NCBI GenBank assembly: GCA_040901765.1
Contig: JBBDYG010000124.1
Coordinates: 1 to 64,000, forward strand
Reading direction: 5' to 3'
DNA from: JBBDYG01 sp040901765
Lineage (GTDB): Bacteria > Planctomycetota > Planctomycetia > Pirellulales > Lacipirellulaceae
Length of the DNA stretch: 64,000 nucleotides
Made by a program: the position numbers and the translations under genes. The notes beneath the pieces were generated by a model. It did no database searches, was not told the origin of the DNA, and saw nothing but the letters and a program-made list of their open reading frames with translations. Below, in pieces: positions 34,093 to 43,313 of the stretch (its first letter is position 1; each line of letters opens with the position of its first letter).

Positions 34093-35925
34093 CTAAGTCT
34101 GCGCACTGCCGTATTGTTTGCGACGCCGGTGGACAACGACACTGAGGCCAAGCATCGCGAAGGTGGCCAGGGTAATCGTCGAAGGTTCAGGTACAAAATT
34201 AAGAACCCGTGCAGAGCGAGTCGCGATCCCCTCTGCCTCGGTGAAAACATTGACACTAGCGGATAGGAGTTGTGGACTTACTGTCCATTCTCCAGTGGCG
34301 AGGAGTAAAGGCTCGCCCCAATCGACCTGGGACTGCGGATTGCCGAAGTCGCTCAATCCTTCTTCCGCGAAGCTGGAGTCCTGTTGCCCGAAACCACGTA
34401 TCAAGTGGGGCGTCGAGGTGTCTTGACTCGCAGTAATCACGATGGGGTTTGGCGGGTTTGTGTTCGTATTCGAAGGCGAGCGAGACTGTGTAAATCCGAC
34501 CGGACCTTCTTCATCATTAGCATTAAGCGCAAATCCGAGTCGCGGTGCAACGTGCGTGAGTCGTGTCACATTGGCGAGTTCCACCTGATACGAAGCGATG
34601 CCGTAATTGTCGCCCTCGCTGGCGCGCACATACAATTCGAATGTGTTGTTCGGATTAATCTGGATCAGAAATGTCACGCCCCTTTCTTCCGGCGGCGGAG
34701 GCGGTGCTTCGATGACTTCGCCCGTCAACTGCAAATCGAACGACTGCTGACCCGCCACATTCGTGCTGAAGGACAGTGAGCCGGGGCTTGGTCCCAGCGT
34801 CGAAGTATCCATTGCTAGTGTGAAGTTAGCCATTTGACCATACGGAATCGAACTCGGAAACGAACCGGCCAGCGAATAGCCGCCCGTGAGCGCCGGCGAG
34901 CCGAGCACCAGCTCTCCAAGTCCGGGGTTCGTAATCGTAAATGTGCGCTGCCGAAATGCTCCTTGAGCCGCGGTGCCAAAATCGTAAGCGCCGCCGCTCA
35001 TAAGCATCTCGCTACCGCGAAAGACTTCGATTGAAGGCACGCTTTCTTCCTGCGACAGCACTTCGGCCGATAATTGCATGCTGTAAGTTGGAAGCCCGGG
35101 CACGTTCGTACCAAAGGAGAACGATTCATTGAAAGTGCCGGAGGTTGCTGCATCTAACACCACGCTGACGCTCGCTTGTCCTCCGGAAACGAGCGAACTT
35201 GGAAACCCGCCGGTGATCGAGAAAGGACCGGAAATTGATGGCGTTCCGAGTTGCAGTGTATTTGTGCCCGTATTAGAAATGAAAATCGCTCGCTGCACTC
35301 CGATGCCAAACGGAGTGGTCCCAAAGTCGTAACTTCCGCCTGACGGAATTGACGAACCAACTCGATCAACTCTTATTCCCGGTTGACCACCGGGAAACGG
35401 CGTAACGGCGGCCTCGATGCTGGTTCCCGTCGCTTCGCGAAACACATTTGCCGACGCGGTCAGGATCGAAGGCATCGTACCCGACCAAGTGCCGGTGGCA
35501 ATTTGCAATGGGTAGCCCCAAGACGTTTGCGTCAGGGGATTACCTAAGAACTCCAATCCCTTAGCCGCGAAGCTACTCGCTTCCTGTCCGAAACCACGGA
35601 TCAGGTGCGGAGTGAATTCGAAGTCCTGGCTGGCGCGGAGTAGCGGATTGTTGTTCGGCGTACGAAAACCTGTGAACCCGGCGGTGCCTTCCTCTTGTGC
35701 CGCGTTAACGGCGAAGCCAGCGCGGGGTGCCGTATGAGTGAGCGACGCGATATTTGCCAAATCCACTGCGTACGACGCGATCCCGAAGTTGTCGCCAAGG
35801 CTGGAGTCGAGATAGACCTCGTAGGTTCCACCGGGATCGACGCGGAGGTCAACGTTTACCGTGGCGGACGACGCCAGATTTGCCACACATAACCAGATTA
35901 CCACCGCAAGACCGTCGCGCACCAT
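34093..35925 (-). CDS. PEP-CTERM protein, paralogue of its neighbour
   Basis: This 610-residue protein has the same architecture as the gene at 32153: signal peptide, N-terminal module, two HYDIN/ASPM-like segments (GVQRAIFISNTGTNTLQLG, RTFTITNPGLGELVLG), a second module and VPEPSTITLATFAMLGL with a basic tail. GGAAGG stands upstream of ATG 35925. The identical stretch GGYSLAGSFPSSIPYG shows recent duplication or gene conversion with the neighbour. It is likely displayed on the surface or in the extracellular matrix. Confidence 0.9.
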   Translation of the reverse strand: MVRDGLAVVIWLCVANLASSATVNVDLRVDPGGTYEVYLDSSLGDNFGIASYAVDLANIASLTHTAPRAGFAVNAAQEEGTAGFTGFRTPNNNPLLRASQDFEFTPHLIRGFGQEASSFAAKGLEFLGNPLTQTSWGYPLQIATGTWSGTMPSILTASANVFREATGTSIEAAVTPFPGGQPGIRVDRVGSSIPSGGSYDFGTTPFGIGVQRAIFISNTGTNTLQLGTPSISGPFSITGGFPSSLVSGGQASVSVVLDAATSGTFNESFSFGTNVPGLPTYSMQLSAEVLSQEESVPSIEVFRGSEMLMSGGAYDFGTAAQGAFRQRTFTITNPGLGELVLGSPALTGGYSLAGSFPSSIPYGQMANFTLAMDTSTLGPSPGSLSFSTNVAGQQSFDLQLTGEVIEAPPPPPEERGVTFLIQINPNNTFELYVRASEGDNYGIASYQVELANVTRLTHVAPRLGFALNANDEEGPVGFTQSRSPSNTNTNPPNPIVITASQDTSTPHLIRGFGQQDSSFAEEGLSDFGNPQSQVDWGEPLLLATGEWTVSPQLLSASVNVFTEAEGIATRSARVLNFVPEPSTITLATFAMLGLSVVVHRRRKQYGSAQT

Positions 35926-36053
35926 CGTTCGCCTTCCGTTCGATTCGGAATTATCTAAGCCCCGACCCGCTCTAGAGTATAACAAGAATGGCCCTGATTT
36001 GCCGCAAAACATTCCTGGTCTTTCAGAATTTCGCATGCGGCAACTACGCGAGC

Positions 36054-37886
36054 TTACTTGCGGGCGTAGGCCAGTAGGCCAAACATCGCGAGGGCCGCAA
36101 GCGCGACGGTGGCAGGCTCGGGAACGGCATGGACCAGGGTGCCGGTACCGAACGGGCCACTCGCGGCGTCACGCCAGATCGCCCAATCGGCGGCGTCCAC
36201 GATGCCGTCGCCGTTGCCGTCGCCTGCGGCGAAGCCGGTGCGCGAGATGGCCTGTTGGCCGAAGCTCGCGCGCCAGAGATTGTAGTCGACGGTATCGACC
36301 ACGCCGTCGTAGTTATAGTCGCCCGGTGAGAGTCCGTTCTTGCCTACCCACCAGGCGATGGCAAATTCGGTGGGCAGAACGCCGCCGCCGTTGTAGGCGA
36401 CTTCGAGCGAATAGTCGCCCGGTGAACCCGGTGATGTAAGGGGAACGTGAAGATGTTCCAGGTTGTCGGTCGTCGAAATGGATTGCGCGACCACGGTCCC
36501 CAGGCTGTCGCGGAGCCGCAGATTTAAATTCGCGAGTTCTTGAAATGAGTAAGTGTCGAGCAACTCGATTGTGTTGTCGGCATCGTCTTCGGCGATGATG
36601 CGGTCCCAGACGAGCGTGGCGGTGAGGAAATTACCGGCGGGGATGGCTTGGGCGATCGCATAGGTAACGGTCGCCGCGGGCGAGAGCGTGCCTATGTCCC
36701 AGCCGATGCCGCTGACGGTGCCAGGCGTCTGTCGGCCACCGAGGAGATTGATTACCGAGCGCGATGTGTCGAGCAGCCCCGTGCCTTGCTCGTCGTCAAG
36801 CGGCCCGGTCGTCGTAAAGGTGGTTCCGTCGTTGCTCCAAGCGGTGGGGTTCCAAGCTTGGGTGGTAAGCGCCGTGTCATTGGGGGCGAAAGCTGCATCA
36901 CCGGCGGCTAGGTAGTTGCGGTCGCGCGACGCGTGGTTGTTGGGGGAAAAGTCGAACGACTGCGCTAGGCCCGACTGCGGGCCGGCGATGGTGCGTTTAC
37001 GTGCGCCGTTGAGGATCAATGCTTTCGTCGCCAATCGACCGAGCGGCATGCCGCCAAGTTGTTCGACGCCGAGCTCCATCAGCACGGCCGCCGTGCCGGT
37101 GACGTGCGGCGCGGCAAAACTGGTGCCACGCTGCGGAACGCCACCATAGGTTACGCCGTCGGTGATCGCGACACCGGGGGCCAGGATCTCCGGCTTGCCG
37201 CGGGCCTCGGACGAGCTGCCGGAGAGCAGGTAGGAGCTAAATTGATGCCGACCCTGCGTGGCTTCGTCGAACATTCCGACGGTGATGCCGTTGAAGAATC
37301 CACCGGGGTCGTTGATTTGACCACCATTGTTGCCGGAGGTTTTCACCACGAGCACGTCGTGCGCGCGGGCGAGCCAATCGAAATAGCGCTCGCGGTCGCT
37401 CTCGCCATTGCCATTGAATTCCCAGCCGCCGCTCAAGTTTAGCAGGGGATTATCTCGATTCACGCTGAGCCACGCGCTGGCAGCTTGCAAGGAAGCGTAG
37501 TCGTCGCCGACGGCTGCGACATAAACGCGAGCACCCGGGGCCGTGCCGCGATAGGTCGGATGTTCGCCGGCCAACGTGTTTGCTACGAGCGTTTCGTGGG
37601 GATCGTCGCCGAGCACGATTGGCAAGGGTGTATCGTCGACCGAAAGGTCTCTCAAGTTGACCTGCTCTTCGAGCCTCGATCCCAGTTGATGTGTCGGCAG
37701 AAGCCCGAATTGCGTGACATCGAGAATGCCCACCTTCACGCCGGCGCCAATGCCGATGGTGCGGGCGAGATCGAGATTGGCGCCGGCTGGACCTTGGGAC
37801 GAGGTCAGCGCGAGCGCCGGCCGACTGGCGCAAAGCACCGTCAGACCAGCGATCCAAACGGGCAAGTTGTGGAAGCGTCGAACCAT
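36054..37886 (-). CDS. PEP-CTERM subtilisin-like serine protease with dockerin-like EF-hands
   Basis: This 610-residue protein has a signal peptide and an S8 protease domain. The catalytic residues are Asp56 (VGILDVTQ), His97 (DPHETLVANTLAG) and Ser256 (GTSFAAPHVTG), with oxyanion Asn186 in KTSGNNGG. Family His usually lies in HGTH, here PHETL. Two calcium-loop repeats follow (GDYNYDGVVDTVDYNLWR and GDGNGDGIVDAADW), then VPEPATVALAALAMFGLL. It is secreted and sorted by PEP-CTERM. It is probably an active extracellular peptidase. Confidence 0.9.
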   Translation of the reverse strand: MVRRFHNLPVWIAGLTVLCASRPALALTSSQGPAGANLDLARTIGIGAGVKVGILDVTQFGLLPTHQLGSRLEEQVNLRDLSVDDTPLPIVLGDDPHETLVANTLAGEHPTYRGTAPGARVYVAAVGDDYASLQAASAWLSVNRDNPLLNLSGGWEFNGNGESDRERYFDWLARAHDVLVVKTSGNNGGQINDPGGFFNGITVGMFDEATQGRHQFSSYLLSGSSSEARGKPEILAPGVAITDGVTYGGVPQRGTSFAAPHVTGTAAVLMELGVEQLGGMPLGRLATKALILNGARKRTIAGPQSGLAQSFDFSPNNHASRDRNYLAAGDAAFAPNDTALTTQAWNPTAWSNDGTTFTTTGPLDDEQGTGLLDTSRSVINLLGGRQTPGTVSGIGWDIGTLSPAATVTYAIAQAIPAGNFLTATLVWDRIIAEDDADNTIELLDTYSFQELANLNLRLRDSLGTVVAQSISTTDNLEHLHVPLTSPGSPGDYSLEVAYNGGGVLPTEFAIAWWVGKNGLSPGDYNYDGVVDTVDYNLWRASFGQQAISRTGFAAGDGNGDGIVDAADWAIWRDAASGPFGTGTLVHAVPEPATVALAALAMFGLLAYARK

Positions 37887-38055
37887 TCGCGGCGAAGATT
37901 ACCCTCGACGGCGCACCAACAGGAGCGGCGCCATGCCTCTATCATAACCGGAGAATCGCGGAAATGACGCGAAAAAAGACGCTAAGCCGCAAGCGGCGGG
38001 GGCCGGGAGTCAACACGATATAGGCACTTGGAGATGGGCGGAGTATTATTAGGGT

Positions 38056-38319
38056 ATGCAATTGATTCGCATTCGATTTCCGGACCACGAAACGAAACGC
38101 CGTGCTCTGGGGTTTCTGGCGGGACGATTCTCGTTCACGAGTTATGACAGCGGTGAAATGATGGTCGTGGAAACCGCTTTGCCGGCGCTCGCAGTAGAGG
38201 GAGTCTCGTTTACGGTCGAGGGGCCGGCCACCTATGTAGAAACCATACCGACGTTACGAACTGTTGCGATACCAGATACCACAGAGCGGCGCGTGAAAAC
38301 AACACGGGAAATCGCTTAG
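38056..38319 (+). CDS. hypothetical small protein
   Basis: I do not recognise this 87-residue protein. AGGG stands a few bases before the ATG. It has mixed alpha/beta character (LIRIRFPDHETKRRALGFL, then MMVVETALPAL), no signal peptide and no Cys. It ends nine bases before the HigB-like gene, so it may be part of the same operon. Confidence 0.5.
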   Translation: MQLIRIRFPDHETKRRALGFLAGRFSFTSYDSGEMMVVETALPALAVEGVSFTVEGPATYVETIPTLRTVAIPDTTERRVKTTREIA

Positions 38320-38328
38320 CGTCGACAT

Positions 38329-38613
38329 GTGATTGTTTCATTTGCGTGCAAAGATTCGGAAAGGTTCTACCATGACAGTCGCCGTCCTGCATGGCTGCCA
38401 CCGAAGCTCACCAAAACCGCGGTCCGAAAACTTGACGTGCTGAACGGTGCGAAAAGCCTGATCGATCTGCGGTCTCCGCCTGGCAATCGCTTGGAGCGGT
38501 TGCATGGCGATCTGCAAGGCTTATTTAGCATTCGAATCAACGCTCAATGGAGAGTAGTATTTCGATGGTCCGACGCGAACGCTAGCGAGGTCCGGATCGT
38601 CGATTATCATTAG
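38329..38613 (+). CDS. HigB/RelE-type toxin
   Basis: This 94-residue protein is a RelE-superfamily mRNA interferase of the HigB type. Markers are the C-terminal FSIRINAQWRVVFRW and VRIVDYH, and the early FACKDSERFYHD. It starts at GTG 38329; an ATG two bases upstream is out of frame. The HigA-like gene follows after ten bases. Toxin first and antitoxin second is the usual higBA order. It would cleave ribosome-bound mRNA when free. Confidence 0.9.
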   Translation: MIVSFACKDSERFYHDSRRPAWLPPKLTKTAVRKLDVLNGAKSLIDLRSPPGNRLERLHGDLQGLFSIRINAQWRVVFRWSDANASEVRIVDYH

Positions 38614-38623
38614 AGAGGCGCAA

Positions 38624-38911
38624 ATGATCCCGCGAAACCGAATTCCCTGCCATCCAGGTGAGATTCTAAGAGAAGAGTTCCTTGTGCCGTTGGGGATTAC
38701 TCCCGCCGCCTTGTCGCAGCATCTAGGCGTTTCATCCCAGCGGATTAGCGAACTTGCCCGCGAGCGACGCCGCGTGACGCCCGAGCTTTCGTGGATGCTC
38801 AGTCAAGCGCTGGGGACGACAGCAGAGTTTTGGCTCAATTTGCAATCGACGTATGACCTGGCTAGGAACCGCCCAAGGAAGCGGATTGCCCGGGTCAAAC
38901 ATGCGAGTTGA
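38624..38911 (+). CDS. HigA-type antitoxin with XRE helix-turn-helix
   Basis: This 95-residue protein has the HigA signature HPGEILREEFLVPLGIT at the N-terminus, then a helix-turn-helix (ALSQHLGVSSQRISELAR) and TTAEFWLNLQSTYDLA. It binds its own promoter and the HigB toxin in the family. GAGAGG lies just upstream of the ATG. It forms an operon with the preceding toxin. Confidence 0.93.
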   Translation: MIPRNRIPCHPGEILREEFLVPLGITPAALSQHLGVSSQRISELARERRRVTPELSWMLSQALGTTAEFWLNLQSTYDLARNRPRKRIARVKHAS

Positions 38912-38920
38912 TCGCCGTCA

Positions 38921-39196
38921 CTACTTGTCGCAGTACGTTTCTTCGCGGGAGAACTGGCCTGGAGAAGTCGGCAGCCGCTCGGGGAGCGCGTGCAGGCGAG
39001 CCAAGAACTGCTCGGTCGTGTGCCACGGTCCCGGCCAATTCATTCGGCTCCGCGCTATTGCGATCTCCTCGGAAGTGGCGGTTGGCTGCTTGGTGAAGTA
39101 AGCGACCAGATTGCCGTTCTGGTCGCGGACTTCGACCCGGTCAGCCGCTTGACGGACGGCGGCCACCTGTTCGTCATCTAATATGAGTTGAGTCAT
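38921..39196 (-). CDS. hypothetical small protein, antitoxin-like
   Basis: This 91-residue protein reads MTQLILDDEQVAAVRQA, then VEVRDQNGNLVAYF, a short beta segment like the swapped-hairpin N-domain of many antitoxins, followed by a helical tail. I chose Met 39196; the frame opens at 39265. It is convergent with higA with nine bases between. No toxin partner follows on its strand. The antitoxin idea is inference from size and context. Confidence 0.5.
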   Translation of the reverse strand: MTQLILDDEQVAAVRQAADRVEVRDQNGNLVAYFTKQPTATSEEIAIARSRMNWPGPWHTTEQFLARLHALPERLPTSPGQFSREETYCDK

Positions 39197-39268
39197 TGAA
39201 TTGCTGTCCTGGATTGAAAATCCTCTACTTTCATTATACTCGGCTACCGAATCAGCGGTAGACAAACG

Positions 39269-39301
39269 AAAAAAGGCCCTGGGTTAAACCCAGGGCCTTT
39301 G
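39269..39301 (-). terminator. rho-independent terminator
   Basis: AAAGGCCCTGGGTT pairs with AACCCAGGGCCTTT. On the minus strand the stem is followed by a T-run. It ends the transcript of the frameshifted PEP-CTERM gene. The stem is nearly identical to the one at 40844. Confidence 0.88.
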
Positions 39302-39343
39302 TGCGTTACAGAAAACTGCCTCCGCATTCGCGGAAAGGCAAGC

Positions 39344-40764
39344 TTACTTGCGGCGGTTGTAGCCGATGAAGCCGAGCAGTGCCAAACCAGCGAGGGCGAA
39401 GGTGGAGGGCTCGGGAACTAATCCACTCCCGGTGTTAGGGTCGCCGATCAAAGCGAAAGGAAGAACCTGTGGATCGCTATTCTCTACGCCCAGAAGTCGG
39501 CCGATTCGATCAAAGCCAAGGTTCGCCGACAAAATGTCGAGGTCCGTTTGGTTTACTACGTTATTCCCATCAACGTCCCCACCCGACCAACCGAGACCGG
39601 TTAGTCCTATATTGCCGGATAGGAGGTCGTGGTCTGTGCTGTCGATAAGTCCGTCTAAATTCAGACCCCGTATTCAGTTTGAAGCAGGTCGCGGACGAGC
39701 GTATCTACGTCGGCGAAGGTAACTGATCCGTCGCCATTCAGATCTCGATGCGAAAGGGGCGCTCCTCCGAACCACATGGTCGCGAAAAGAGTGTTAATGT
39801 CATTTACATCGATATCTCCCGTAAGATCGACATCGCCAAGCCATTTTTCTTCGAGTGACACGAGGTCAATGAATCGCTGGTTCAGAAGCGACGACACGCG
39901 GATATCAAATCCGATACTGCCCCACGACGAGTTAATTCCGTAACCCCCCGAAGTTACACCTGCAATCCGAGTTCCTGCAGCCGTCCCAATAAAAGAAGGG
40001 CTCCCCGAGTCTCCAGGTGCGCTTGCCGCCTCAATTAGCCCCAGGCCGAGGCCGCCGAGAGCGCTGTCCGCTTCCAGCCCGCTGTCAAAATCGGAGAATA
40101 GAAAGTTCTCCGGGTACAAACCGTACGCATCGAAATGCGGAATCACGTCTTCCTCATAAGTGTCCCATTCATTCCACCCAAATCGCTTCTGGCCATCCGG
40201 GGGATTCGTCCAGCCTTCATCGCCAACTCCATATGCACCATATCCAATTCTCAAGAAGGAATCCGAGAACTCCAATCCTGAATTGTCTCGCAGGATATCA
40301 ACGGAAGTAACTCCCGTTGGTGCGGCCGATTCAAGTGTTAGTACTGCTAGGTCGACTCCCTGCCACAAAGCGGCGTAAAATCCGGCAGTGTACGATGCAG
40401 GATCATGGTCATAAAACGATTCAAAGGCGGGATGCACCTCAATGGCTGAAGCCTGCAATTGTACGGGGCCTGTTGCAGTCTGCCATGTCGCGAATGCTTC
40501 GGTAGCTTTCCCGTAAACTCGAACGCAATGGGCGGCCGTAAGAACATGGGATCGAGTTGGTAGAAGTGCACAGCTACATTTCGCTTCTTGTTCAGTTCCG
40601 AAGGCACTCGTTAGCGTGCCGACAGCGTCACCTAAAGCCGTTCCAATGGGGACAACAAAGTCTCCATTCGGGTCGCTATTTACGATGCCGAACGCAATGG
40701 GCGGATTGAGAACGCTTCCGGATACGGCAAGCCCGAACAGAAGGCAAAACCTTAACGCAGTCAT
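39344..40764 (-). pseudogene. frameshifted PEP-CTERM trypsin-like protease with dockerin
   Basis: From ATG 40764 (GAGGAG upstream) a signal peptide is followed by an S1 protease: LTAAHC (His79), GVDLAVLTL and APGDSGSPS. A dockerin repeat with GDVDLTGDIDVNDIN and DLNGDGSVTFADVD comes next. The frame ends at 39661 after TEYGV. The missing continuation is in another frame from about 39665 downwards: LNLDGLIDSTDHDLLSG, then GGDVDGNNVVNQTD and VPEPSTFALAGLALLGFIG. One base inserted at the GGGG run (YGDLNLDG expected) restores it. It is a real frameshift or a sequencing error. Confidence 0.85.
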
Positions 40765-40843
40765 CACACGCTCCTCTCTCAAAGGAAGTAGCCCCACTCC
40801 CTATCAATCGAGATTCCGCCTACCAAGAGCGCGCAAAAAAACG

Positions 40844-40874
40844 AAAAAAGGCCCTGGGTTAACCCAGGGCCTTT
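40844..40874 (-). terminator. rho-independent terminator
   Basis: AAAAGGCCCTGGGTT and AACCCAGGGCCTTT form the stem, with a T-run on the minus strand. It terminates the following small PEP-CTERM gene. The adjoining sequence up to the sorting signal matches the copy at 39269 closely. Confidence 0.88.
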
Positions 40875-40918
40875 GTGCGTTACAGAAAATTGCTTCCGCT
40901 TTCGCGGGGAGGCAAAGC

Positions 40919-41563
40919 TTACTTGCGGCGGCGAGCGTAGCCGATGAAGCCGACAAGCGCCAAGCCGGCGAGGGCGAAGGTCGAGGGCTCGGGAATGACA
41001 GGAATCGTAACGAACCTCACCTCTGCAGGGGAACTACCGCTCGGCGAGCTAGGATCGATAACGTTCACGCCGGCCACAACCGTACTCAGGAACGACGGCT
41101 CGGCGTTAGCCACCCAGGTTCCACTCGCCAGCAACAAGGGAACGCCCCAGTCGAGCTGGGTTTGAGGATTACCGAAACTGCCGGGTTGAAGATCTTGTTG
41201 CGCAAAGCTGCTATCGGTCTGGCCAAATCCGGTGATCAAGTGCGGAGTGAGCAGATCCTGACCGGCACGAATCGTCTTATCCACGGGATTATTCGCGGAC
41301 CGGAGAGACGTAAAGCCGGCGGGACCTTCGTTCGATCCTGAATCCAGGGCAAACCCGACGCGCGGAGCTTGGTGAATCAAGGTCGCGTAGCCATCCAACC
41401 CGAAGACATAAGAGCGGATACCACCATTGTCGCCGGCACTGGACTCGGCGGTGACGGTGTAGGTTTGGTCTGCAAAGTTTTGCAAAGTCAAGGTGACGGT
41501 GGCTGCAGACGCCGACGTAGCCAACCCAGCTACAACCAGCAAAGCAAAGAATTTTCGAAGCAT
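40919..41563 (-). CDS. PEP-CTERM protein with a single copy of the GFGQ module
   Basis: This 214-residue protein has a signal peptide (FFALLVVAGLATSASAA). One module follows, with DNGGIRSYVFGLD, APRVGFALD, EGPAGFTSLRSANNP, ITGFGQTDSSFAQQ and WGVPLLLASGTW. The tail IPEPSTFALAGLALVGFIGYARRRK is the sorting signal. The module is closest to the C-terminal module of the gene at 32153, including NVIDPSSPSGSS. AAGGGA stands upstream of ATG 41563. It is the minimal form of the family. Confidence 0.9.
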   Translation of the reverse strand: MLRKFFALLVVAGLATSASAATVTLTLQNFADQTYTVTAESSAGDNGGIRSYVFGLDGYATLIHQAPRVGFALDSGSNEGPAGFTSLRSANNPVDKTIRAGQDLLTPHLITGFGQTDSSFAQQDLQPGSFGNPQTQLDWGVPLLLASGTWVANAEPSFLSTVVAGVNVIDPSSPSGSSPAEVRFVTIPVIPEPSTFALAGLALVGFIGYARRRK

Positions 41564-41739
41564 GAGATGATCCCTTAAACAGAAAGGCAAATGTGGTTGA
41601 AACGTTGAAGAATCGTAGCATTTACCCGCTAATGATTTCCCCAGCCACCCGCCAGCGGGTCCCCCAGGTGGCCCCTAACCCCTCAATGCATTAGCAATCA
41701 GGCTCCTACAACCACTCAGCCGAATTGTTTGTATCCAGG

Positions 41740-41772
41740 GGAGGTCGCCCATAGTGGCCGTGGGCGACCTCC
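41740..41772 (-). terminator. hairpin after PEP-CTERM gene
   Basis: GGAGGTCGCCCA and TGGGCGACCTCC form a perfect 12-bp stem around TAGTGGCCG, 16 bases past the stop of the next gene. There is no clear T-run, so it may be a stabilising stem or a weak terminator. Confidence 0.55.
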
Positions 41773-41787
41773 GCGTATTTTCCCAAT

Positions 41788-42684
41788 TTACTTCCGACGG
41801 ACCAGTCCGAGACCGGCCAGCAATGCCAAACCACCTAGGGCGATTGAGGCCGGCTCGGGAACCGCAGCCGAACCGCCCGCACCGGCTCCGGAGGGAACCG
41901 AGTTCAGCGGGGTATTGGAGCCACCCGACTGACCGAAATTGTTTTCAATCACTTGGTAGTCATTGAAGTTGGTGATGCCGTTTCCGTCGAAGTCACCAGT
42001 CGTCCAAATGCCCGGCTGACCGAAATTATTCTCGAGGGATTGATAGTCATTGAAGTTCGTTGTGCCGCTCAAATCGGCGTCACCGGGGAACGCGGTTCGT
42101 GTGGCGCTGCCGCCCGCGGGGAAGTCGTACGTGTCGTCGGTCGTGCTCGGATCGTTCTGGGCGATGAGGCTCGAATCATGCAGCGCAAGCGAGCTGGTCA
42201 AGGCCGCGGTGCTAGGTCCGTCGGTCGTGACGGTGATGATGTGCTTAGCACCGCCGCTGGTGAAGTAGGTGGATCCGAGGGCAGCAAAGATCTGGTCGTT
42301 GGCGACGCTGTCTTGCAGGCCGACGGGCTTCATGTTCGGGGCATCGGGAGGAAGAGGATCCTGCACATCCGTCAGGGTTTCCCAACTGAAGATGACGTTG
42401 CCGGGATTGCTGTTTTCAATGTTGGCGGTGGTGGTGGATGGTGAACCAACAAGCAGGCCCGCTCCACCGCTGGCGGTGAGACCCAGTTCCACGGCAATCG
42501 AGCCACCGACGCCGTTGGGCGGGTTGTCGATAAAAAAGGCCGTCTCGGGCGTGACCGAGACGTTCCAAACCCAGTCGCCGTTCCCATTGAGACCCATGTT
42601 GGTGATCTGCAGGGAAGGCACGGCCCAGGCAGGGCTGGCCAACAAGGCACACACTGCGACAGATGCGAGATTTTTCCAGGACAT
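41788..42684 (-). CDS. PEP-CTERM protein with dockerin-like repeats
   Basis: This 298-residue exported protein has a signal peptide ending AWA. A beta-rich domain that I do not recognise spans about 25-205. Two calcium-loop repeats follow: GDADLSGTTNFNDYQSLENN and GDFDGNGITNFNDYQVIENN. A Ser/Gly linker leads to VPEPASIALGGLALLAGLG with a short basic tail. It is likely extracellular. The two repeats are nearly identical, suggesting internal duplication. Confidence 0.88.
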   Translation of the reverse strand: MSWKNLASVAVCALLASPAWAVPSLQITNMGLNGNGDWVWNVSVTPETAFFIDNPPNGVGGSIAVELGLTASGGAGLLVGSPSTTTANIENSNPGNVIFSWETLTDVQDPLPPDAPNMKPVGLQDSVANDQIFAALGSTYFTSGGAKHIITVTTDGPSTAALTSSLALHDSSLIAQNDPSTTDDTYDFPAGGSATRTAFPGDADLSGTTNFNDYQSLENNFGQPGIWTTGDFDGNGITNFNDYQVIENNFGQSGGSNTPLNSVPSGAGAGGSAAVPEPASIALGGLALLAGLGLVRRK

Positions 42685-42753
42685 TAGTTTTCTCTCCACC
42701 CTCTTAAAGAAAGAATCAGACCAGAGTTGCCGAGCGATCAGAGTTTACCAGGA

Positions 42754-42788
42754 TGGCTGTCAGCTATCGGCTGTCAGCTATCGGCCAG
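42754..42788. repeat. GGCTATCGGC-type repeat, half copy
   Basis: GGCTGTCAGCTATC occurs twice in tandem, ending TCGGCCAGAG. The right arm seen in full copies at 20258, 44668 and 49304 is missing. The remainder of the gap 42685-43293 has T-runs and a run of A near 43035, but no gene that I can support. Confidence 0.6.
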
Positions 42789-43211
42789 AGCGAAAGAGAA
42801 CGGCTCTTCGATCTGGAGTCTTAGGAAAACTTTGCTCAAACGCCCTTCGGCGCACCCTCCAATAAAACAAACCCAATTAACGAACTGCGTCACCACTCCC
42901 TTTTCCATCATGCCTGAGGCCGGTGCGGCCTGCAAGCATCTGGCGGCTGCCATCGTGGCTTTTTTTGGTTTTTTTTGGAACTGGCGCTTGCGGTCGGGAA
43001 AGCAGATTGGCAAACCGGCCAGAAGTACTCGTCCCCAAAAAAAACCGGAAATCAGCGAAAAGCCAGCCCCCAACGGGCAGTTGTCGTCTAGCTGACTTGG
43101 GGCATTATGTTTCTCTATTGTGACTGTGTCAAGCAGTTTCAAGCGGGATTCCTGCTTTTTCCTAAAATTAATACTTTGCGCGAATGCCGTGCTTGGAAGC
43201 GCGAAAACTGC

Positions 43212-43313
43212 GGAAGGGGTTAGGAGCGAGGGGTTAGGGGCGAGGGGGCCGCTTTTTTCCCCTGTTTTTTCCCTAGCTCCTAGCCCCTAGCTCCTAGCTC
43301 CTCGTCCCTAGCC
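43212..43313. repeat. purine-rich tract facing CTAGCTC tract
   Basis: GGGGTTAGGAGCGAGGGG units on the left face CCTAGCTCCTAGCCCC units on the right across a T-rich centre, giving an imperfect long hairpin. The right arm encodes the last residues (LGTRS) of the PEP-CTERM gene that ends at 43294. It may also act as its terminator. Confidence 0.6.

Noticed and set aside
39640..39680. Programmed ribosomal frameshift in the PEP-CTERM protease
   Set aside because: There is no slippery heptamer with a downstream stem at the site. A missing base near a G-run is simpler.
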